In this document: positions 1 through 5,884 of the stretch, piece by piece
Layout: every line of letters starts with the position of its first letter
Numbering within the stretch: position 1 is the stretch's first letter
From: Pseudomonadota bacterium
GTDB lineage: Bacteria > Pseudomonadota > Alphaproteobacteria > Acetobacterales > Acetobacteraceae
DNA length: 5,884 bases
Direction: 5' to 3'
NCBI GenBank assembly: GCA_021828605.1
Contig: JAJZEG010000020.1
Coordinates: 1 to 5,884 of the forward strand
Program-made: the position numbers and the translations under genes
The notes under the pieces: generated by a model
The model's database searches: none
Told to the model about the DNA's origin: nothing
Seen by the model: only the letters and a program-made list of their open reading frames with translations

Positions 1-12
1 GTTCGGTGCCCT

Positions 13-21
13 TGTAATAAT
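13..21 (+). promoter_or_regulatory. Possible extended -10 element upstream of proS
   Basis: The nine bases read TGT followed by AATAAT. The hexamer matches the sigma-70 -10 consensus TATAAT at five of six positions and has the TGn extension directly upstream. It is an AT-rich spot in a GC-rich window and would start transcription about 35 bases before the proS ATG. Any -35 box would lie outside the window, so it cannot be checked. AT-rich hexamers arise by chance and an upstream gene may read through into proS, so this is only a candidate. Confidence 0.2.
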
Positions 22-62
22 CGCGGCTGATATCGGCCGATTTGCTCAGAACTGGATAGAGA

Positions 63-1376
63 ATGCGCCTGACCCGCTCGCTGATCCCCACCCTCAAGGA
101 AAATCCTGCCGAAGCGCAGATCGTGTCGCATCGCTTGATGCTGCGCGCAGGCATGGTCCGGCAACAGGCGGCGGGGATCTATGCCTGGCTGCCGCTCGGC
201 CAACGGGTGCTGCGCAACATCGCCGAGATTGTGCGCGATGAGCAAAATCGCGCGGGCGTGCAGGAGATTTTGATGCCGACCATCCAGTCGGCTGATTTAT
301 GGCGCGAGAGTGGGCGCTATGACGCTTACGGGCCGGAAATGCTGCGGATTCGTGATCGGCATGAGCGCGAGATGTTGTACGGGCCGACCAATGAGGAAAT
401 GATCACCGCCTTGTTGCGCGACAACGTGCAGAGTTATCGCGATTTGCCGCAAATGCTCTATCATGTGCAGTGGAAGTTCCGCGACGAAATGCGGCCTCGC
501 TTTGGCGTGCTGCGCGGGCGGGAATTCCTGATGAAGGACGCCTATAGTTTCGATTTGGATCAGGCCGGGGCGGTCGCCAGCTACCGGCGGATGATGCTGG
601 CCTATATGCGCACCTTCCGCCGCCTAGGGGTGCGGGCGATTCCGATGCGCGCGGATACCGGGCCGATTGGCGGTGATTTATCGCACGAGTTCCATATTCT
701 AGCCCCCACCGGCGAGAGCGGGGTGTTTTATGATGCGGCGTTTGAGGCGATTGATTTGGGCAGTGACCAGTATTCCTATGATCGCCCCGCCGATCTTGAT
801 GGGTTTTTCGAGCAAATGACCGCGCTCTATGCTGCGACCGATGAAAAGCATGATTTGGCTTCCTGGGGCAAAATTGCCGAGGCGGAGCGGCGCGAGGGGC
901 GCGGGATTGAGGTCGGCCAGATTTTCTATTTTGGCACCCAATACAGCAAGAAAATGGGATTCTCGGTGGTCGGGCCAGATGGCGCGCCGATCCATCCGGA
1001 AATGGGCAGCTACGGCATTGGCGTGTCGCGGCTGGCTGGGGCGATCATTGAGGCGAGCCATGATCAGGCGGGGATTATTTGGCCCGATCACGTCGCCCCG
1101 TTCCGGGCGGCGATTTTGAATTTGCGCCAGGGCGATGCGGTAACTGATGGGCTATGCGAGCAGGTCTATGCGCGGTTGGGGGATCAGGCCTTGTATGATG
1201 ATCGGCCAGCGCGCGCGGGCGAAAAATTTGCCGATGCGGATTTGCTGGGGCATCCGTGGCAAATTATTATCGGGCCGCGCGGGGCTGCCAATAATCAGGT
1301 TGAGTTGAAGCGCCGGGCAACCGGTGAGCGCAGCGAATTATCGATTGAGGATGCGTTGGCCAAGGTGCTGTCCTGA
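63..1376 (+). CDS. proS: Prolyl-tRNA synthetase, short form without editing insertion
   Basis: This class II aminoacyl-tRNA synthetase joins proline to tRNA-Pro in the cytosol using ATP. The 437-residue product shows the class II core in order: a motif 1 region around residues 43-75, the GPTNEE loop at 107-112, motif 2 from about 136 ([17 protein letters not shown], then MKDAYSF), and motif 3 at 314-325 ([12 protein letters not shown]). An HGTP-type anticodon-binding domain fills about 345-437. The E. coli enzyme has about 570 residues because a roughly 180-residue editing domain sits between motifs 2 and 3; here that gap is far shorter, as in the known alphaproteobacterial short form. Such enzymes are expected to rely on a separate trans-editing protein to clear Ala-tRNA-Pro. 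The ATG at 63 gives the usual family N-terminus (MRLTR, then PTLKE), with a weak GGATAGAG ribosome-binding stretch before it. Its TGA overlaps the next ATG by one base, suggesting translational coupling. Confidence 0.96.
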   Translation: MRLTRSLIPTLKENPAEAQIVSHRLMLRAGMVRQQAAGIYAWLPLGQRVLRNIAEIVRDEQNRAGVQEILMPTIQSADLWRESGRYDAYGPEMLRIRDRHEREMLYGPTNEEMITALLRDNVQSYRDLPQMLYHVQWKFRDEMRPRFGVLRGREFLMKDAYSFDLDQAGAVASYRRMMLAYMRTFRRLGVRAIPMRADTGPIGGDLSHEFHILAPTGESGVFYDAAFEAIDLGSDQYSYDRPADLDGFFEQMTALYAATDEKHDLASWGKIAEAERREGRGIEVGQIFYFGTQYSKKMGFSVVGPDGAPIHPEMGSYGIGVSRLAGAIIEASHDQAGIIWPDHVAPFRAAILNLRQGDAVTDGLCEQVYARLGDQALYDDRPARAGEKFADADLLGHPWQIIIGPRGAANNQVELKRRATGERSELSIEDALAKVLS

Positions 1377-2626
1377 TGTTTTCCGCGTTTGAACGCCATG
1401 TTGCGTTTCGGTATTTGCGGGCGCGGAAAGGCGAGCGGTTTGTCTCGATTATTGCCATTTTCTCGCTCATTGGCATCGCGCTGGGTGTGGCGACGTTGAT
1501 CATCGTGATGAGCGTGATGAACGGATTTCGTCAGGAATTGCTCGCGCAAATTCTCGGGCTGAATGGCGATATCGGGGTGTTTGGCGGGGGCACGCCGATT
1601 ACCCGCTATGATGCGATGGCCGGGCGGATTCAAAAAATCCCTGGCGTGATCAGCGCAACACCGATCGTGCAAGGTGAGGTATTGATCACCGGGCCGCATG
1701 GCGGGGCCATCGGCGGGGTCGCGCGCGGGATCGAGGCGCCGGGATTGAACGCGCTGCGCACGGTGTCCCGGCATCTGGTTGGCGGCTCGCTCGCGAATTT
1801 CCAGGGTCAATCGGTGGCAATCGGCGCGGGGATTGCGAGCCAGCTTGGCTTAAGCGTGGGTGGCACGGTGACGCTGATTTTGCCGCAAGGGAATGCGACG
1901 ATCATTGGCACCATCCCGCGCATCGAGAGCTTTACCGTGGGCGCGATTTTCCAGACCGGCATGGCGCAATATGATTCAAGTTTCATGTTTCTACCGCTCC
2001 CGGCAGCGCAAACCTTGTTTCGGGTGCCGAGCGATGCGGTCACGCAGTTTCAGGTGACGGTGCGCAATCCCGATCATGACGCGGCGATCAGGCGGGCAAT
2101 TTATGCGGCAACGCCGGGGCAGAAAATCAATATCGTGGATTGGCAGGATAGCAACAACGCGTTTTTTGCCGCGGTCAATGTCGAGCGTAACGTCATGTTT
2201 TTGATATTAACGCTGATCATTTTGGTCGCGGCGTTCAATGTTGTGTCATCGATGATCATGATGGTGAAGGATAAAGCAGGGGATATCGCGATATTGCGCA
2301 CCATGGGAGCAACTTCGGGTGCGGTGATGCGGATTTTTTTCATGGTCGGCGCGTCGGTGGGGATTTTGGGAACCTTGTTCGGTTTTGGCCTGGGCGTGTT
2401 GTTTTCCGAGCATATTGAGCAAATCCGCGAGGCGATCCAATCGATGACCGGCACGCAACTCTTCAACCCGACAGTGTATTATTTGGAATCGCTCCCCGCC
2501 AAGCTCGAATGGTCGCAGGTGATCGAAGTGGTGGTGTTGGCGGTGTTGCTGTCGTTTTTAGCGACCCTGTATCCAAGTTGGCGGGCTGCGCGCACCGATC
2601 CGATTGAGGCGCTGCGTCATGAGTGA
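1376..2626 (+). CDS. lolC: LolC/LolE-family permease of the lipoprotein-releasing ABC transporter
   Basis: This is the membrane subunit of the LolCDE-type complex, which takes mature lipoproteins out of the inner membrane and passes them to LolA. The 416-residue protein has the family topology: a cytoplasmic N-terminus with the typical [11 protein letters not shown] stretch (12-22), a first membrane helix at about 23-47, a large periplasmic domain from about 50 to 270, and three more helices at about 272-296, 318-343 and 381-402. The loop [16 protein letters not shown] (298-313), between helices 2 and 3, is the conserved segment expected to couple to the ATPase. The C-terminus has the FtsX/MacB-superfamily ending RTDPIEALR. 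Start: ATG inside TGATG, with AAGGTG at 1362-1367 eight bases upstream. E. coli has separate lolC and lolE genes; only one permease gene is visible here, so it may act as a homodimer. LolC versus LolE (or the hybrid called LolF) cannot be decided by eye, so the symbol is conventional. Confidence 0.93.
   Translation: MFSAFERHVAFRYLRARKGERFVSIIAIFSLIGIALGVATLIIVMSVMNGFRQELLAQILGLNGDIGVFGGGTPITRYDAMAGRIQKIPGVISATPIVQGEVLITGPHGGAIGGVARGIEAPGLNALRTVSRHLVGGSLANFQGQSVAIGAGIASQLGLSVGGTVTLILPQGNATIIGTIPRIESFTVGAIFQTGMAQYDSSFMFLPLPAAQTLFRVPSDAVTQFQVTVRNPDHDAAIRRAIYAATPGQKINIVDWQDSNNAFFAAVNVERNVMFLILTLIILVAAFNVVSSMIMMVKDKAGDIAILRTMGATSGAVMRIFFMVGASVGILGTLFGFGLGVLFSEHIEQIREAIQSMTGTQLFNPTVYYLESLPAKLEWSQVIEVVVLAVLLSFLATLYPSWRAARTDPIEALRHE
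2606..2609 (+). promoter_or_regulatory. Ribosome-binding site that favours the ATG start of lolD
   Basis: GAGG lies nine bases upstream of the ATG at 2619, a normal Shine-Dalgarno spacing, and sits inside the last codons of the permease gene. The in-frame TTG at 2604 would overlap this motif and add the atypical residues MRRCV. The site therefore supports the later start. Confidence 0.6.
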
Positions 2627-3293
2627 GGTTTTGCGGCTGACCGGACTGGTTAAAACCTATCGCGAGGAAAATACGGTTCTACAGATTTTGCAAGGTGCCG
2701 CACTTGATTTGCAGGCCGGTGAAATCGTGGCGTTGGTGGCGCCGTCCGGGGCGGGGAAATCAACCTTGCTGCATGTCGCGGGATTGTTGGATCGCCCGGA
2801 TTCCGGCGAGGTGACGATTGAAGGGTTGCCGACGCGCACTCTTTCGGATCGGGAACGCACGCGGTTGCGCCGGCAGAAAATCGGCTTTGTGTATCAGGCG
2901 CATCATTTGCTGATGGAGTTTACCGCGCAGGAAAATGTGATGCTGCCTCAACAAATCGCCGGGGTGAGCCACAAGGAGGCCAGCGCGCGGGCGCAGGAGT
3001 TGCTGGGTGCGTTTGGCCTGTCGGCAAGGGTGTCGCACCCGCCCGGGAAATTATCAGGCGGTGAGCGCCAGCGTGTGGCGATTGCGCGGGCGTTAGCGAA
3101 CCGCCCGGCTCTGTTGTTGGCTGATGAGCCGACGGGTAATTTAGATGTCGCCACGTCCCATATTGTGTTTGATGAATTGCTCCGCGTGGTGCGCGAGCAG
3201 CGGGTTGCGGCGTTGATCGCGACCCATAATCCTGAGCTGGCAGCGCGCATGGACCGGCAGGTGGTGTTGCGTAATGGCGTGCTTGGATCGTGA
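2619..3293 (+). CDS. lolD: LolD, ATPase of the lipoprotein-releasing ABC transporter
   Basis: This cytoplasmic ATPase powers lipoprotein release by the LolC/E permease encoded directly upstream. From the ATG at 2619 the product has 224 residues, the usual LolD size, and a complete nucleotide-binding domain: Walker [10 protein letters not shown] (41-49), Q-loop Q93 within [11 protein letters not shown], signature LSGGERQR (145-152), Walker [13 protein letters not shown] (165-176) with catalytic E170, and switch H203 in ATHN. The sequence places it in the LolD/MacB/FtsE group, and the adjacent permease points to LolD. The first Walker A glycine is alanine; as I recall this is common in alphaproteobacterial LolD and does not suggest inactivity. 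An in-frame TTG at 2604 is possible, but the ATG has GAGG nine bases upstream and gives the normal start MSEVLRL. The ATG lies inside the end of the permease gene (8-base overlap ATGAGTGA), so translation is probably coupled. Confidence 0.94.
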   Translation: MSEVLRLTGLVKTYREENTVLQILQGAALDLQAGEIVALVAPSGAGKSTLLHVAGLLDRPDSGEVTIEGLPTRTLSDRERTRLRRQKIGFVYQAHHLLMEFTAQENVMLPQQIAGVSHKEASARAQELLGAFGLSARVSHPPGKLSGGERQRVAIARALANRPALLLADEPTGNLDVATSHIVFDELLRVVREQRVAALIATHNPELAARMDRQVVLRNGVLGS

Positions 3294-3313
3294 TAGAGTG
3301 AAAAGGGCTGACC

Positions 3314-4246
3314 ATGAATAAACTCGATGAATCGGCGGCGATGGTGTTAGAACTGATGCGGCTGAGCAACGCGCCGACCACCGATACATTAACCCCGACC
3401 GAGGCGCGCCTCGCGTTTTTGCGGGCTTGTGCGGTGTTCAACCCGCCTTCGCCGACTTTGACCGAGGTGCGGGATTTGACCGCGCCGGGCCCCGTCGGGC
3501 CGATTAAATTGCGCCTCTATCGAGACGGTGCGGCAACGACGCCGCGCGCGGGGCTGGTATATTTTCATGGTGGCGGCTGGGTGATTGGCGATCTGGACAG
3601 TCATGATGTGGCGTGTCGGCAAATGGCGCAATTATCGGGTGCGGTGGTGATTGCGGTTGACTACCGGATGGCGCCTGAGCATAAATTTCCAGCCGCCGTG
3701 GATGATGCGATTGCCGCGACCCAATGGATTTGCGCTGAGGCCGCAACATTGGGGATTGATCCGGCGCGCGTCGCGGTGGGCGGTGATAGTGCCGGGGCAA
3801 ATTTGGCGATTGTGGTGTCGATTGCGGCGCGCGATCAAGCGGGTCCGAAACTGGCAGGGCAGGCGCTGGTTTATCCTTCGACCGATATGACCGCCCAAAC
3901 CCCAAGCCATGCCGAGTTCGATGAAGGCTATATGCTGACCACTGCGCTGATGCAGTATTTTCGCGGGCATTATTTGCGCAACGATGCCGACCGCGAGGAT
4001 TGGCGGGCATCACCGAATAAAATTGGCGATGTGGCGGGTTTGCCGCGCGCTTTGGTGATTACCGGCGGCTTTGATCCGCTGCGCGATGAAGGCGAGGCAT
4101 TCGGGATGCGCATGGTGGCGGCGGGCGTGCCGGTGATGATCCGGCGATTTACCGGGCAGATTCACGGATTTTTGAATATGGGGCGGTTAGTACCCCAAGC
4201 CGATGCGGCGATTGCCGAAATCGCGACGTTTATCCGGACGTTATAG
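3314..4246 (+). CDS. Alpha/beta-hydrolase esterase, hormone-sensitive-lipase family (family IV)
   Basis: This is a predicted carboxylic-ester hydrolase of 310 residues, a normal length for the bacterial HSL-like family. The oxyanion-hole motif HGGGW is at 85-89, followed by the family stretch DYRMAPEHKFPAA (116-128). The nucleophile is S159 in GDSAGAN (157-163), and the other triad members are most likely D254 in DPLRDEG and H284 in IHGF. No signal peptide or membrane helix is visible, so it should be cytosolic. The N-terminal 50 or so residues fit the cap region of this family. The substrate cannot be read from sequence; related enzymes act on short- to medium-chain acyl esters, and some on arylesters or lactones. 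AAAAGGG at 3301-3307 lies six bases before the ATG. The gene starts 20 bases after lolD with no clear promoter between, so it may be carried on the same transcript. A working link with lipoprotein transport is not shown. Confidence 0.9.
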   Translation: MNKLDESAAMVLELMRLSNAPTTDTLTPTEARLAFLRACAVFNPPSPTLTEVRDLTAPGPVGPIKLRLYRDGAATTPRAGLVYFHGGGWVIGDLDSHDVACRQMAQLSGAVVIAVDYRMAPEHKFPAAVDDAIAATQWICAEAATLGIDPARVAVGGDSAGANLAIVVSIAARDQAGPKLAGQALVYPSTDMTAQTPSHAEFDEGYMLTTALMQYFRGHYLRNDADREDWRASPNKIGDVAGLPRALVITGGFDPLRDEGEAFGMRMVAAGVPVMIRRFTGQIHGFLNMGRLVPQADAAIAEIATFIRTL

Positions 4247-4260
4247 TTTTCTGCTGAGCG

Positions 4261-5884
4261 TTAGTTAGTATTTGCTTCGCGACGCAGTTCAAGCTCCAGC
4301 CATTTCTCCTCGGCGGTGGCGAGGGCTTGGCGCTGGGCGTCGAGCTTGGTGGTGGTCAGGGCGAATTTTTTCGGGTTTTTCAGGAATAATTCGGGATCGG
4401 CCAGAAGCGTTTCGCAGGCGGCGATGGCGCTGTGCAGGCTCGCGATTTCGGCATCGAGCGTTTTGAGTTGATGGCGATCTTTGAATGAAAAACCAGAATT
4501 GTTGGCAGACGCGCGGGTGGTTGCCGTGGATTTGCGCGGCGCAATCATCGGCGCGCTGCTGGACCCGCGTTGGGCCAGCATATCGCTATAGCCGCCCGCA
4601 TATTCAATCCAAGTCCCCGCACCTTCGGCGGCGATGGTTGAGGTGGCGATGCGATCAAGAAAATCGCGATCATGGCTGACCAGGAGAATCGTACCCGCAT
4701 AATCGCCTAACATTTCCTGGAGCACGTCGAGCGTTTCCAGATCCAGATCGTTGGTCGGTTCATCGAGGATCAGCAGGTTGGAGGGTTTGGCGAGGATGGC
4801 GGCGAGCAGTAATCGCCCGCGTTCACCGCCCGAGAGGGTGCCGACCGGGGTGCGAGCTTGCTCCGGGCGAAACAGAAAATCCTTCATATAGCCGATGACA
4901 TGGCGAAATGTGTCGCCGACCTCGACCTGATCGCTGCGCCCGCCGGTGAGGGTTTCCGCCAGGGTTTTGGCGGGATCGAGGGCGGCGCGCTGTTGATCGA
5001 GAGTGGCGATGCTCAGATTGGTGCCGATGGTGATTTTGCCTTGATCGGGCGGGAGTTGGCCGGTGAGCAGTTTGAGCAAAGTGGATTTTCCCGCACCATT
5101 CGGGCCGACAATCCCGAGCCGGTCGCCGCGCAGAATGCGCAGCGACAGATCGCGGATAATCACCTGCTCGCCGAAACTTTTGCTGATATTCTCAGCATCG
5201 AACACAATTTTACCCGACAAGGCCGCACTGCTGCTGTTGACTTTGAGTGTCGCGGGGGCGCGTTGTTCGGTCCGTTTGCGCTCACGCAATGCTGCCAGTT
5301 CGGCCACCCGGCGCACATTGCGCTTGCGCCGCGCGGTAACGCCATAGCGCATCCAATCCTCTTCGCGCACAATCGCCCGGCTGAGTTTTTGGGCGTCGCG
5401 GGCTTCCTGTTCGATCACCTCGTCGCGCCAGCTCTCAAAATGGGCAAAGCCGCGATCAATCCGGTTGGTGCGGCCCTGATCGAGCCAGACGATGCTGCGC
5501 GAGACTCGTTCGAGCAGGCGGCGGTCATGGCTGATCAGCACAATGCCCGCGCGCGATTGGCGCAATTCGGCTTCGAGCCACTCGATGGCAGGTAAATCCA
5601 GATGATTGGTTGGCTCATCGAGCAGCAGAATATCGGGGGCTGGGGCGAGCACACGGGCGATTGCGGCGCGGCGGGCCTCGCCGCCGGAGAGATGCGCGGT
5701 ATCCTCGGCACCGGTCAGGCCGAGCTGGTCGAGCAGGCTGCGCGCGCGATGGGCATCGGTGTCATCGGCGAGACCATCGAGCACGTAATCGAGCACGGTG
5801 GCAAAGCCGGTCAAATCAGGTTCTTGCGGCAAATAGCGCAAGGTCGCGCCGGGTTGCAGGAAGCGGGTGCCGCCATCGGCGCTG
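4261..5884 (-). CDS. uup: ABC-F ATPase, Uup type (N-terminus beyond window)
   Basis: This is a soluble tandem ATPase of the ABC-F group, whose members act on ribosomes rather than in transport. The reading frame stays open to the right edge, so the TTG at 5841 is not the start; the extra codons read SADGGTRFLQPGAT and join smoothly to LRYLPQEPDL. About 540 residues are visible, and the first Walker A lies outside. Numbering from the first whole visible codon: Q-loop Q20, signature LSGGEARR (65-72), Walker B LLLDEPTNHLD (86-96) and SHDRR (118-122) of domain 1; an interdomain linker containing EEDWMRYGVTARRKRN (174-189), typical of Uup; then domain 2 with Walker A GPNGAGKST (260-268), signature LSGGERGR (350-357), Walker B LLILDEPTNDLD (370-381) and SHDRDF (403-408). 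A Ser/Ala/Thr-rich spacer leads to a C-terminal coiled coil (about 464-540), which in E. coli Uup binds nucleic acid. Another ABC-F subgroup is possible, but linker and tail favour Uup. The gene converges on the esterase with 14 bases between stops. Confidence 0.9.
   Translation of the reverse strand, partial: SADGGTRFLQPGATLRYLPQEPDLTGFATVLDYVLDGLADDTDAHRARSLLDQLGLTGAEDTAHLSGGEARRAAIARVLAPAPDILLLDEPTNHLDLPAIEWLEAELRQSRAGIVLISHDRRLLERVSRSIVWLDQGRTNRIDRGFAHFESWRDEVIEQEARDAQKLSRAIVREEDWMRYGVTARRKRNVRRVAELAALRERKRTEQRAPATLKVNSSSAALSGKIVFDAENISKSFGEQVIIRDLSLRILRGDRLGIVGPNGAGKSTLLKLLTGQLPPDQGKITIGTNLSIATLDQQRAALDPAKTLAETLTGGRSDQVEVGDTFRHVIGYMKDFLFRPEQARTPVGTLSGGERGRLLLAAILAKPSNLLILDEPTNDLDLETLDVLQEMLGDYAGTILLVSHDRDFLDRIATSTIAAEGAGTWIEYAGGYSDMLAQRGSSSAPMIAPRKSTATTRASANNSGFSFKDRHQLKTLDAEIASLHSAIAACETLLADPELFLKNPKKFALTTTKLDAQRQALATAEEKWLELELRREANTN

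Noticed and set aside
1..30. Possible tail of an upstream plus-strand gene, ending at TAA TAA (15-20) or TGA (28-30)
   Set aside because: At most nine codons are visible in either frame and neither end is recognisable. A small DUF1467 membrane-protein gene often lies upstream of proS in this class, but that cannot be confirmed here.
1..88. Minus-strand frame open over the left edge, reading [20 protein letters not shown]
   Set aside because: The peptide looks protein-like, but only about 30 codons are visible. The nearest in-frame start (a GTG near 87-89) would overlap the beginning of proS, and there is no domain or ribosome-binding site to support it. Sequence to the left would settle it.
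1295..1810. Minus-strand open frame of 171 codons across the proS-permease junction
   Set aside because: It is antisense to two clear genes and its predicted protein is rich in Arg, His, Pro and Gln with no recognisable motif, as is typical of a shadow frame.
3267..3296. TTGCGT and TGATAG with 18-base spacing as a promoter for the esterase
   Set aside because: The boxes match the sigma-70 consensus at only three and two positions, no better than chance.
2920..3441. Minus-strand open frame of 173 codons antisense to the end of lolD and the start of the esterase
   Set aside because: It has low-complexity, Ala/Pro/Arg-rich composition without a domain, and both overlapping plus-strand genes have intact catalytic motifs.
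4858..5595. Plus-strand open frame of 245 codons antisense to the uup-like gene
   Set aside because: It lies wholly inside the strongly supported ABC-F gene on the other strand, shows no recognisable domain, and I saw no convincing ribosome-binding site. Long antisense frames are expected in GC-rich genes with this codon bias.
5839..5841. TTG as the start codon of the uup-like gene
   Set aside because: The frame continues open to the window edge with family-like residues, and starting here would remove the first Walker A motif, so the true start is outside the window.

Overview
This GC-rich window looks like ordinary chromosomal core DNA from an alphaproteobacterium. The evidence is a short prolyl-tRNA synthetase without the large editing insertion, followed directly by a single LolC/E-type permease gene and lolD, an arrangement common in that class. 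A rhodospirillalean or acetobacteral host is a guess from protein flavour only. Codon habits look similar in all five genes, and I see no insertion sequence, tRNA, rRNA, CRISPR array or other mobile element.

Layout: positions 1-62 hold no convincing gene, only a weak -10-like element. On the plus strand come proS (63-1376), lolC/E (1376-2626), lolD (2619-3293) and an HGGGW/GDSAG esterase of the hormone-sensitive-lipase family (3314-4246). The first three genes overlap at their ends (TGATG, then an 8-base overlap) and the esterase follows 20 bases later, so the four look co-transcribed. On the minus strand, an ABC-F ATPase of the Uup type (4261-5884) converges on the esterase with only 14 bases between the stop codons. 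Its N-terminus lies beyond the right edge of the window.

Functionally, ProS charges tRNA-Pro. LolC/E and LolD form the inner-membrane machine that extracts outer-membrane lipoproteins and hands them to the periplasmic carrier LolA. The esterase is a soluble carboxylic-ester hydrolase of unknown substrate with no evident link to either. The Uup-like protein is a cytosolic tandem ATPase of the ribosome-associated ABC-F group.

I looked for an undescribed system on both strands and did not find one. The points most worth checking are the gene after lolD (an esterase where many alphaproteobacteria have dnaE), the terminator-less convergent junction, and the missing editing domain of ProS. All have ordinary explanations.
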